Translations under genes and position numbers: made by a program
Shown: positions 17,328 to 24,731 of the stretch, piece by piece
How the letters are laid out: each line of letters begins with the position of its first letter
Numbering within the stretch: the first letter of the stretch is position 1
Notes under the pieces: model-generated
What the model was told of the DNA's origin: nothing
The model's input: the letters and a program-made list of their open reading frames with translations, nothing else
The model's database searches: none
Source: Methanosphaera cuniculi
Lineage (GTDB): Archaea; Methanobacteriota; Methanobacteria; Methanobacteriales; Methanobacteriaceae
Length of the DNA stretch: 42,811 bases
Direction of reading: 5' to 3'
Assembly (NCBI RefSeq): GCF_003149675.1
Contig: NZ_LWMS01000004.1
Span: 1-42,811 of the forward strand

Positions 17328-18005
17328 TTATTTCACCTCACTATCAAGTAGTTTGTTTTCATTTGTTATTTTCTTAAATTTTGTATAGTCAAGATCTGTC
17401 AGATTAAAATTGTAAGGTGTGAGTATTTCTTTTAGTTGTTTTTGATCCTCAAGTGTAGTTTGATTCATTATGGCATTTTTTCCAAGACTTTTAACATCTC
17501 CCATAACATATATTTCTCCACGCATTATGGATTCTCCTACATCATCTGTAACATCACCTAGAATTATGAGTTTTCCTCCCATCATAAGAAGTCCTGTCAT
17601 AAATCCACTATTTCCACCTATTATTATGGTTCCACCTTTCATGATTTCACCAGTACGTGATCCGGTATCACCATATATTACTATAGTTCCACCATATATT
17701 CCCTGTCCTGCTCCATCACCAGAACCTCCATCTATGATTAGTTCACCACTTGTCATGTTATCACCTGCAAACCATCCAGCATTACGTTTGATATGTACTT
17801 GTGGTCCATCTATCATTGTTGCAACAAAATATCCTGCAGATCCATTTATCTCAATTTCCACATCTTCCATAAGTCCTGCTGCAATGTTGTGTTTTGATTG
17901 TGGATTTTCTATGATGAGTTTATCATAGTATTTTGCATGTTCTTTTATTGTGCGTGTTAGGGTTTTTTCATCCATGTTTTTTGCATCTATAATATATTCT
18001 TTAAT
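17328..18005 (-). CDS. Glutamate synthase GXGXG-domain protein (GltB domain 3 / FwdC-like)
   Basis: The product folds as a right-handed beta-helix of GXGXG repeats: GSAGYF, GDNMTSGELIIDGGSGDGAGQGIYGGTIVIYGD-like (about residues 70-115), then GGTIIIGGNSGFMTGLLMMGGKLIILGD-like (about 125-155). It corresponds to the C-terminal structural domain of large glutamate synthase, related to formylmethanofuran dehydrogenase subunit C. The frame is open to a GTG at 18,020, but GTGGAGGG is itself the ribosome binding site. The first codon giving the expected N-terminus KEYIIDAK is an ATT at 18,005, exactly 7 nt after GGAGGG, giving 225 residues. The next ATG is 17,975, too far away. If AUU is not used, the start must be the poorly placed GTG. 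It lies 24 bp after the amidotransferase gene. Confidence 0.85.
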   Translation of the reverse strand: MKEYIIDAKNMDEKTLTRTIKEHAKYYDKLIIENPQSKHNIAAGLMEDVEIEINGSAGYFVATMIDGPQVHIKRNAGWFAGDNMTSGELIIDGGSGDGAGQGIYGGTIVIYGDTGSRTGEIMKGGTIIIGGNSGFMTGLLMMGGKLIILGDVTDDVGESIMRGEIYVMGDVKSLGKNAIMNQTTLEDQKQLKEILTPYNFNLTDLDYTKFKKITNENKLLDSEVK

Positions 18006-18029
18006 AATAAAGCCCTCCACCTATTTTTT

Positions 18030-18947
18030 TTATATTGTATATGCTCGTACTTCTCCTGGTGCAATTTGTTCTACATGTTGTGTGTCTATTACATCTTGTA
18101 GTGCCATTTCCTCTGATGCTATTGCAAATATATCATCATTTTCTGCCATTACACCTGGTCTTAGTCCTAGTTTATCTTTTGCAATACCAATACCATCTGG
18201 TGTTCCTACAAGTATTGAAAATGGTCCATCAAGATCACATACTGCAGATTCTAATGCCTCTTCAAGATGATATCCTTCACTTAATTTATCAGCAATATAG
18301 TGTACTATACATTCTGTGTCATTGTATGATTCAAATGTATGTCCTTTACGTTCTAGTGGATCTCGTATTTTCCAGTAGTTTGTTATTTGTCCATTATGTA
18401 CAACTGTTATATCAGGTATTATGTAACTTTGGTATGGGTGTGCATGATATCTGTCTATTTTACTTTCTGTTGCAAAACGTGTATGTCCTATTCCGTGTGT
18501 TCCTTTAACTTCTTCTACATTATATCTTTTAGCTATATCTTTTACTAATCCTACATCTTTTATCATTTCAAATGAGTGTGAACCATTTATTACGCGAATA
18601 TCTTCAATTATGTCAAGATTACTAATAAGAGGTTTTAGTAACTCATAGTTTTCAAGTTCTATAACACAACGATAAATATTATAGTTATCTGTGGATGGTA
18701 TTATTTGATCTTCATATATTGGACTTATCTGTGTGAGTGTTGTTTTTAGTTGATCTATAAGTCCTGGTTTATCTTTTACTTCTACATTTAATTGGTATTG
18801 ATTATCAGGTAAGTTTAATCCTCCATATATTGCAAATCCTGCAGAGTCAGGTCCTCTATGTTGGAGTGATTTAAGCATTGCTGTAAGATTTTCACCTACA
18901 TTGTGTTGTTTTTCATCCTTATATAGTACTCCTGCTATTCCACACAT
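18030..18947 (-). CDS. Class II glutamine amidotransferase (glutamate synthase domain 1)
   Basis: This 305-residue enzyme would hydrolyse glutamine and pass ammonia to the synthase domain. It begins MCGIAGVLYKDE, so cysteine-2 becomes the N-terminal nucleophile after Met removal. SLQHRGPDSAGFA, HGIGHTRFATES, HAHPYQS, VVHNGQITNYWKIRDPLE and FESYNDTECIVHYIAD are the usual PurF/GltB amidotransferase motifs. A segment of about 90 residues between HRGPDSAG and HGIGHTRFA is longer than in PurF and typical of archaeal GltB1. The start has AGAGGTACAAAG upstream and overlaps the pdxT 3' end by 13 bp, so the two are co-transcribed. It could serve another synthase, but the three downstream genes argue for glutamate synthase. 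Confidence 0.9.
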   Translation of the reverse strand: MCGIAGVLYKDEKQHNVGENLTAMLKSLQHRGPDSAGFAIYGGLNLPDNQYQLNVEVKDKPGLIDQLKTTLTQISPIYEDQIIPSTDNYNIYRCVIELENYELLKPLISNLDIIEDIRVINGSHSFEMIKDVGLVKDIAKRYNVEEVKGTHGIGHTRFATESKIDRYHAHPYQSYIIPDITVVHNGQITNYWKIRDPLERKGHTFESYNDTECIVHYIADKLSEGYHLEEALESAVCDLDGPFSILVGTPDGIGIAKDKLGLRPGVMAENDDIFAIASEEMALQDVIDTQHVEQIAPGEVRAYTI

Positions 18948-19513
18948 CTTTGTACCTCTTGTATAAATTTCTGATGTATTAGTGTATTATCTGTTAATTC
19001 TGGATGGAATGCTATTGCCATGTATTGATCTTTTTTTATTGCTATTATTTTATCATCATATGTACTTAGAACTTCTACATCATCTGGTACATTTTCAATA
19101 TATGGTGCTCTTATGAATATTCCTGGATATTTTTCACCATCAAAGTCTATTTCTGCTTCAAATGACATTCTTTGTCTTCCAAATCCATTTCTTTTAACTT
19201 CTACATCAAGTAATTCTAGTAGTATTTGGTCACGTTTTGTTTTAGATGATAGTAGTACTAATCCTGCACATGTTCCAAGTACTGGTATTTTACTTTCTTT
19301 AATATAGTTAAGTAATCCTGTTTTTTCAAGGTGCATTCCTATTGTTGAGCTTTCTCCACCTGATATTATTAGTGCATCACAGTCTTTTATGTCATCAAGT
19401 ATGTTTATGAGTTTGGTTTTTCCTTCAATATTCATATCTTTGAATGCTTTTTGTGTTATTATTTGGTGTTCTTCAACATCTCCTTGTAAGTTTAAGATTC
19501 CTATTGTTATCAT
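18935..19513 (-). CDS. pdxT: Pyridoxal 5'-phosphate synthase glutaminase subunit PdxT
   Basis: PdxT releases ammonia from glutamine and channels it to PdxS to make vitamin B6. The product (192 residues from ATG 19,513) starts MITIGILNLQGDVEEH, followed by ISGGESSTIGMHLEK, the nucleophile motif VLGTCAGLVLL (Cys about 82), NGFGRQRMSFEA, FIRAPYI and the His-Glu pair in AFHPELTDN: a complete class I triad. A GTG five codons earlier is less likely because GTGAGAT serves as the ribosome binding site. It is first in the nitrogen operon, and its 3' end overlaps the amidotransferase gene. No pdxS is present in the window. Confidence 0.93.
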   Translation of the reverse strand: MITIGILNLQGDVEEHQIITQKAFKDMNIEGKTKLINILDDIKDCDALIISGGESSTIGMHLEKTGLLNYIKESKIPVLGTCAGLVLLSSKTKRDQILLELLDVEVKRNGFGRQRMSFEAEIDFDGEKYPGIFIRAPYIENVPDDVEVLSTYDDKIIAIKKDQYMAIAFHPELTDNTLIHQKFIQEVQRCVE

Positions 19514-19836
19514 TTTTTTATATCTCACATATTTTTTTTCTAAAAAATTAGATAATTTATCGTATTATATTTTTTTTGTGTAAAGTTTTAATTTCTTAAT
19601 TATATTGTTTGTTTTTACAAAAATATAAATTGATATTGTTAGTTTATTGTCAAATTTTTTAACTAAAAAAATAGAAGAAGTTTAAAAAATAGTTTATAAA
19701 ATATTATTTGTATAAAAATAGTTTTCTAAATAATGTTTATTTTAAACATTGAAATAAATTCATGTTTTTTTTGGGGTTATAGTATTTATAAAAAAAGAAG
19801 TCTGAAGGTGAGGTGAGGTGGTGGTTAATATTTTTT
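19514..19836. other. Intergenic region between mdh trailer and pdxT
   Basis: This AT-rich gap has no gene. It holds the mdh C/U-rich trailer at its left end and, near 19,565-19,575, a possible TATA-like ATATAATAC on the minus strand for the nitrogen operon. Confidence 0.4.
19807..19825 (-). terminator. CCACCACCTCACCTCACC trailer of mdh
   Basis: On the minus strand a C-rich tract of CCACC/CTCACC units follows the mdh stop by about 12 nt and leads into CTTC and T7. It is the strongest C-rich trailer in the window. Confidence 0.5.
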
Positions 19837-20790
19837 TTATTTTATGTCTAGTTCTTCTCGTACTAGGTATGTGCATTTTTTAACTGCACGTGCTGCATCT
19901 AGGAATTGTTTTTTTTCATCTTCATCCATTTTTAGTGGTACTATACTTTTTATTCCATTTTTACATAGAATTGCAGGCACACCAAGTGATACATCATATA
20001 CTCCTTCTACTTCACCTTCAAGATATGTGCTTACAGTTAAGATTTTTCTACTATCATTTACTATTGTTTTAATAAGGTTTGATACAGCATATGATGGTCC
20101 ATATTCTGTTGCTCCTTTTTTGCTTATTATTGTATTTCCAGCAGATCTGAGTCTTTTTACTACTTCATCAATATCTAGTGGTATGCTTTTTACGAAGTTA
20201 TGTAGTAGTACTCCACCAATGGTTGTGTAGCTTAGTAGTGGAACCATGTGATCTCCATGTTCTCCTATTACGCGGGTGTTTATTTCTCCACTGTTTATTT
20301 GGAAGTATTGTGCTAGTATTATTTTAAGTCTTAGTGAATCAAGGTGATTTCCTAGTCCGATTACTCGGTTTTTATCAAAGCCTGACATTTTAAGTGCTAT
20401 TGTTGTCATTACATCAACAGGGTTTGTTACAATTAGTATGATTGAATCTGGTGCATGTTTTGCTATTGCTTGTGAGTATTCACTTACTATTTTTGCATTT
20501 GGTATTGCAAGTTGTAGTCTTGACATTCCTTCTTTTCTTGGTATTCCTGATGATATTAGTACAACTTCACATCCTTCTAGATCTTCATAGCTACATGTTG
20601 GTGTTAGTATACAATCCATATCTTCTGCAGCTAGTGCATCATACATATCTAGTACTTCTCCGGTTATTTTTTCATAACTACTTTCTCGTGCAAATAGTAC
20701 TATTTCATCTATACTATCTTCTTTTGCTAGTGTGAATGCTACATTTTTTCCTATTGTTCCTGATGCTCCCATTATAGCGATTTTTGCCAT
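19837..20790 (-). CDS. mdh: Malate dehydrogenase (LDH/MDH superfamily)
   Basis: This 317-residue NAD(P)-dependent enzyme interconverts malate and oxaloacetate. The N-terminus MAKIAIMGASGTIGKNVAFTLA is the nucleotide loop, with the GASGTIG form common in archaeal MDHs. SSGIPRKEGMSRLQLA contains the substrate-binding arginines, VTNPVDVMT and GLGNHLDSLRLK hold the Asp and Arg of the active site, and VIGEHGDHMVPL holds the catalytic histidine. Family members can be malate or lactate dehydrogenases, and NAD versus NADP use cannot be settled here. Methanogens use MDH in the reductive partial citric acid cycle. It is transcribed alone, with GGGACTTGAT near the start. Confidence 0.9.
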   Translation of the reverse strand: MAKIAIMGASGTIGKNVAFTLAKEDSIDEIVLFARESSYEKITGEVLDMYDALAAEDMDCILTPTCSYEDLEGCEVVLISSGIPRKEGMSRLQLAIPNAKIVSEYSQAIAKHAPDSIILIVTNPVDVMTTIALKMSGFDKNRVIGLGNHLDSLRLKIILAQYFQINSGEINTRVIGEHGDHMVPLLSYTTIGGVLLHNFVKSIPLDIDEVVKRLRSAGNTIISKKGATEYGPSYAVSNLIKTIVNDSRKILTVSTYLEGEVEGVYDVSLGVPAILCKNGIKSIVPLKMDEDEKKQFLDAARAVKKCTYLVREELDIK

Positions 20791-21201
20791 TTTATATCAA
20801 GTCCCTTCTATATTCTCAATATTTTTTTTTATCCTATGTTTTTATTTGATTTCCATTTTTTTTTTAATAAAAATATTTTTTTTGTATTTATTTAATTATA
20901 TTTTTAATTGTTATATATAATAAAACTTTTAGTATATTTTTTAGTATATTATTATTTTGTATAAATTTTAATGTTATATGATGTTTAATTGTTTAAATTA
21001 GAAAAATTATTAATATACGTTTATCATGGGATATGATTATGTTTTTTCATATTTTATAAGATAATTTTAATTTGTTTTATTAAGTATTTTATAAAAAAAG
21101 ATAGTATTTTTTTTTTGGGGTGGTTAATAATATTTGTAATAAAAAGATTTATGAAAAGAATAAAATGATGAAGGAGGTGGTGATATAATATATATTTTTT
21201 T
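20791..21201. other. Intergenic region between HEAT gene and mdh
   Basis: No gene was seen. It contains the HEAT gene trailer and AT-rich stretches including TTATATATAAC (minus, about 20,910-20,920), a possible mdh TATA box, which would give a leader of roughly 100 nt. Confidence 0.4.
21171..21183 (-). terminator. TCACCACCTCCTT trailer of the HEAT-repeat gene
   Basis: The minus strand reads ATCACCACCTCCTTC about 18 nt after the stop, followed by ATTTTATTCTTTT. It resembles the 3' end of 16S rRNA (the anti-Shine-Dalgarno sequence). Confidence 0.45.
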
Positions 21202-21807
21202 TTATTCTAGTTTATCTTCATCTGGTTCTTCTTCATCTTCATCAAATGTTCCATTAATAAATGCACGTGCATTATATTGGATGTATCCACTTTCATCATT
21301 ATCTGCAAGATCTTGTAGTATTGCCATTGTTTCATCTGTTCCTATTTTTCCTAGTCCAAATACTGATCCTGATCTTACAAAGCTTCTTTCATCATTTGCT
21401 GCTTTGATGAAAACATCTGTCATTGATTCATCTGCATTTTTTGCAAGTGCCCATATTGCACCACCACGTGCTCTCCAGTTTGGATCATCTGCTAATTTTA
21501 GGAGTGTTTCATGTGCTTTTTCACCATATTCTGATAGTGCTGAGCTTGATTCACGTCTTACCCATTTATTTTGATCATGTAATAATTGTGCAAATATTTC
21601 TATTGATGCTGGGTCATTAAATTGACGAAGTAAGCTTATAATTGGAAGTTTTACACCTTTTGGATGTTCTTTTTTAACTACTTCTTCATGTAACACATCT
21701 AATGATTCTGGCATGTTCATTGCTATTGTGTTTTCAGCTTCAAGTTTTACAAAGTCATCTTTATCTGATAATTTTAATACTGCATCTTGTATTTCTTCTT
21801 TACTCAT
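21202..21807 (-). CDS. HEAT-repeat protein (PBS lyase HEAT-like)
   Basis: This 201-residue soluble protein is built of about five helical HEAT-like repeats of about 31 residues. The clearest are LHDQNKWVRRESSSALSEYG, ADDPNWRARGGAIWALAKNA, ANDERSFVRSGSVFGLGKIG and ADNDESGYIQYNARAFING. Such repeats form a curved scaffold for protein-protein contacts. The C-terminus is strongly acidic (DEDEEEPDEDKLE). There is no catalytic motif, and the partner is unknown. The ribosome binding site is TGGAG, 8 nt before the ATG. It sits alone beside mdh with its own trailer. Confidence 0.85.
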   Translation of the reverse strand: MSKEEIQDAVLKLSDKDDFVKLEAENTIAMNMPESLDVLHEEVVKKEHPKGVKLPIISLLRQFNDPASIEIFAQLLHDQNKWVRRESSSALSEYGEKAHETLLKLADDPNWRARGGAIWALAKNADESMTDVFIKAANDERSFVRSGSVFGLGKIGTDETMAILQDLADNDESGYIQYNARAFINGTFDEDEEEPDEDKLE

Positions 21808-22077
21808 TTTTTAATTTCTCCATTACTCTTATTTTTTTTCTTATTTTTTTTATGTTCACTTTTTAATTATTATTTTTATATTATTATTTTTATATTTTTT
21901 ATTCTAAAAAGATTTGTCATTAAAAATAATTATATAATTACTTTTTTTTAATAAATAAATATAATAAAAAGCCCAAATATTATAACAAATACAAATAATG
22001 AAAACTATTTTTTTTTCTTAATATTTTTTTTTGAAAATAAATTTTATATAAAATAAGTATATGGAGATTGAATAACT

Positions 22078-23058
22078 GTGTATAAAATTACAACAATACC
22101 TGGAGATGGAATAGGTAAAGAAGTAATGAAACCTACAATAGAAATTCTAGAAACATTAAACACCCAATTTGAATTCATACACAAACCAGCAGGAGCTGAA
22201 TGTTACAAAGAATATGGGACAAACTTACCTGAAGATACTATTGAAACTACTAAAAAAACAGATAGTACACTCTTTGGAGCTGTAACATCAATACCACAAC
22301 AAAAAAGTGCAATTGTAACACTAAGACGTATTCTAGATTTATATGTAAATCAAAGACCAATAAAATCATACACCAATCCTGATATAAACTTTACAATAAT
22401 ACGTGAAAACTCAGAAGGACTCTATTCACACCTAGAAGTTGAAAATCCAGAAAAACAAGAAGTATCAGCATACAGGAAAATAACATACAAAGGATGTGAA
22501 AGAATATCAGAATATGCATTTAACTATGCAAAAAAAACTGGACATAAAAAAGTAACAGCATCACATAAAGCAGACCTACTTCCATTAACAGATGGAATAT
22601 TTAAAGATGAATTCTATAAAGTAGCAACTAAATATCCACAAATAAAAGCAGAAGACTACTATATTGATACAACAGCAATGTATCTAATAACACGTCCTCA
22701 AGATTTTGATGTAATTGTAACAACCAATCTATTTGGAGACATCTTATCTGATGAAGCAGGAGGATTACTTGGATCTTTAGGTCTTATACCATCAGCAAAT
22801 ATAGGATCTAATAATGGACTATTTGAACCAGTACATGGATCAGCACCAGATATTGCAGGATTAAACAAGGCAAATCCAATAGCAATGATACTCTCAGCAT
22901 CCTTAATGCTTGAATTTCTCAACCTAACAGATGAGGCATTAAAACTACAAAATGCAGTATATAAAGTAATAGATGAAAACAAAGTAAAAACACCTGATAT
23001 GGGTGGACATAGCAACACACAACAAATGGCAGATGCAATATTACATAAAATAGAATAA
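22078..23058 (+). CDS. Isopropylmalate/homoisocitrate-type dehydrogenase
   Basis: This 326-residue NAD(P)-dependent beta-decarboxylating dehydrogenase could act on 3-isopropylmalate (LeuB, leucine synthesis) or on homoisocitrate and its homologues (AksF, needed for the coenzyme B side chain in methanogens). Family motifs are TIPGDGIGKEV, TLRRILDLYVNQRPIK (substrate arginines), IIRENSEGLYSH, SHKADLL, VTTNLFGDILSDEAGGLLGSLGLIPSAN (metal aspartates) and FEPVHGSAPDIAGLNKANP (NAD site). It starts with GTG after TGGAGATTGAATAACT. No leucine or coenzyme B genes are adjacent, so context does not decide between LeuB and AksF. Confidence 0.9.
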   Translation: MYKITTIPGDGIGKEVMKPTIEILETLNTQFEFIHKPAGAECYKEYGTNLPEDTIETTKKTDSTLFGAVTSIPQQKSAIVTLRRILDLYVNQRPIKSYTNPDINFTIIRENSEGLYSHLEVENPEKQEVSAYRKITYKGCERISEYAFNYAKKTGHKKVTASHKADLLPLTDGIFKDEFYKVATKYPQIKAEDYYIDTTAMYLITRPQDFDVIVTTNLFGDILSDEAGGLLGSLGLIPSANIGSNNGLFEPVHGSAPDIAGLNKANPIAMILSASLMLEFLNLTDEALKLQNAVYKVIDENKVKTPDMGGHSNTQQMADAILHKIE

Positions 23059-23463
23059 AACCTAATGATATTTAATAATAAATCATACCCTAAAAATTAG
23101 AGTAAAAATACATAATATAAATAAATTTATAAATGTAGAAAAAGAAAATATTATAATATCTTAAAAAAACTTTTTGTTTAGTTTTGCAAAGAATAATTCC
23201 CAAAAATAGAAATTGTGAATTATTTAATTTTTATATAATTACTATCTTAACTACTACATAAAAAAAGTGATATGAAATAGAATAATTGAAAAGATGAGGT
23301 ATGTAAATTCTCTTTTTTTTAGGAAAAAATGGGAAAAATTTCTAAAAAAGAATTAAAAAAAATACTTAAATTCATTCTTATTATTTTTTTCATAAACTTT
23401 ATAATAATGGAACATTAAGGTTTGGTATGTAATTTTTATTACCCAAGGAGGTATTAACTTAAA
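23059..23463. other. Upstream region of fbp
   Basis: This 405-bp gap carries no gene. A T8 run with CU-rich sequence lies at about 23,310-23,320 (TTCTCTTTTTTTT). GGTATGTAA occurs at about 23,299 and again at 23,424 in the fbp leader. The fbp promoter lies at the right end. Confidence 0.45.
23398..23452 (+). promoter_or_regulatory. fbp promoter, leader hairpin and strong ribosome binding site
   Basis: The TATA box TTTATAATA (23,398-23,406) predicts transcription from about 23,430. A small GTAAT-TTTT-ATTAC hairpin (23,429-23,442) would lie at the 5' end. A near-consensus AAGGAGGT follows (ends 23,452), 11 nt before the ATG. Confidence 0.55.
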
Positions 23464-24558
23464 ATGAAAACAACTGTAAGTATAATAAAAGCAGATATTG
23501 GAAGTGTTGGTGGACACGCAGTAACACACCAAAAACTATTAGATGAATGTGACAATCACTTATCAATAGCAAAAGAAGAAGGATTATTAACAGACTATTA
23601 TATAACTCACTGTGGTGACGATATAGATATGATCATGACCCACACAAACGGTGTTGATAACGAAGAAGTACACAAACTCGCATTTGACACATTTATGGCA
23701 GGAGCAGAAATTGCAAAAGACCTTAAATTATACGGTGCAGGTCAAGACTTATTATCAGAAACATTCAGTGGAAACATCAAAGGAATGGGACCTGGAAGTG
23801 CAGAAATAGAATTCAAAGAAAGAGGAGCAGACCCAGTATTTGCATACTGCTGTGATAAAACAGAACCAGGAGCATTTAACTTACCATTATTTAAAATGTT
23901 TGCAGACCCATTTAACACTGCAGGTTTAGTAATCGACCCAACACTACACGGTGGATTCGACTTTGAAGTATATGATGTAATTGAAAACAGAAAAGTTATC
24001 ATGTCATGTCCTGATGAAATGTATGACTTACTTGCATTAATCGGTTCAACAGGAAGATACGTAATAAAAAGAATCTTCAGAAGATCAGATGGCGAAATTG
24101 CAGCAGCAGTAAGTACAGACAAACTCAATATGATGGCAGGAAAATACGTAGGAAAAGATGATCCTGTAGCAATCGTAAGATCACAATCAGGATTCCCAGC
24201 AGGAGGAGAAACATCCGAAGCATTCGCATTCCCACACCTTGTAAGTGGATGGATGAGAGGATCACATAACGGACCTTTAATGCCTGTAGGACAAAAAGAT
24301 GCAAGACCTGTAAGATTTGATGGACCTCCACGAGTAATCGGACTTGGATTCCAAGTAAGTAACGCAAAACTCATCGGTCCTGTAGATATGTTTGATGACC
24401 CAGCATTCGATGGAACCAGACAAAAAGCAGTAGAAATCTCAAACTACATGAGAAGACACGGACCATTTGAACCACACAGATTACCAGCTGATGAAATGGA
24501 ATACACAAGCCTCCCTGGAGTTCTTGAAAAACTAGAAGACAGATTTGAAGATATGTAA
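23464..24558 (+). CDS. fbp: Fructose-1,6-bisphosphate aldolase/phosphatase
   Basis: This bifunctional archaeal gluconeogenic enzyme condenses dihydroxyacetone phosphate and glyceraldehyde 3-phosphate to fructose-1,6-bisphosphate and dephosphorylates it. The 364-residue protein shows SIIKADIGSVGGHAVTH at the N-terminus (Mg-binding Asp and His), HCGDDIDMIMTH, GMGPGSAEIEFKERGADP, and the mobile-loop motif GKYVGK, where Tyr228 and Lys231 match the catalytic Tyr and Schiff-base Lys of the family. QSGFPAGGETSEAF and YMRRHGPFEPHRLP are also conserved. Codons use C in the third position more than neighbouring genes, consistent with strong expression, as do the good promoter and ribosome binding site. 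A hairpin overlaps the stop codon. Confidence 0.96.
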   Translation: MKTTVSIIKADIGSVGGHAVTHQKLLDECDNHLSIAKEEGLLTDYYITHCGDDIDMIMTHTNGVDNEEVHKLAFDTFMAGAEIAKDLKLYGAGQDLLSETFSGNIKGMGPGSAEIEFKERGADPVFAYCCDKTEPGAFNLPLFKMFADPFNTAGLVIDPTLHGGFDFEVYDVIENRKVIMSCPDEMYDLLALIGSTGRYVIKRIFRRSDGEIAAAVSTDKLNMMAGKYVGKDDPVAIVRSQSGFPAGGETSEAFAFPHLVSGWMRGSHNGPLMPVGQKDARPVRFDGPPRVIGLGFQVSNAKLIGPVDMFDDPAFDGTRQKAVEISNYMRRHGPFEPHRLPADEMEYTSLPGVLEKLEDRFEDM

Positions 24559-24593
24559 ATGTAATAATTTACATATTCTAACTCCTTTTTTTT
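24552..24593 (+). terminator. fbp hairpin plus ACTCC and U8
   Basis: TATGTAAAT (24,552-24,560) and ATTTACATA (24,567-24,575) form a perfect 9-bp stem that contains the TAA stop (24,556-24,558). ACTCC and T8 (24,586-24,593) follow. Confidence 0.6.
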
Positions 24594-24731
24594 AATAAAT
24601 TTTTATAAATTTACACATTACATAAGGAAATTTTAGAACTTAATCTTTTTTTTTATAACAAACTATTAATATTTCTTAGAAAAAACTTTTTTTTAATAAT
24701 AAATTTTTTTTAATTATATGAGGACTTTTAT

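Noticed and set aside
17470-17928. 152-codon frame antisense to the GXGXG gene
   Set aside because: It is a mirror of a strongly supported gene; its Pro/Ser-rich composition is typical of such shadows.
23742-24374. 210-codon frame antisense to fbp
   Set aside because: fbp is certain and highly expressed; the antisense frame has no motif or ribosome binding site.
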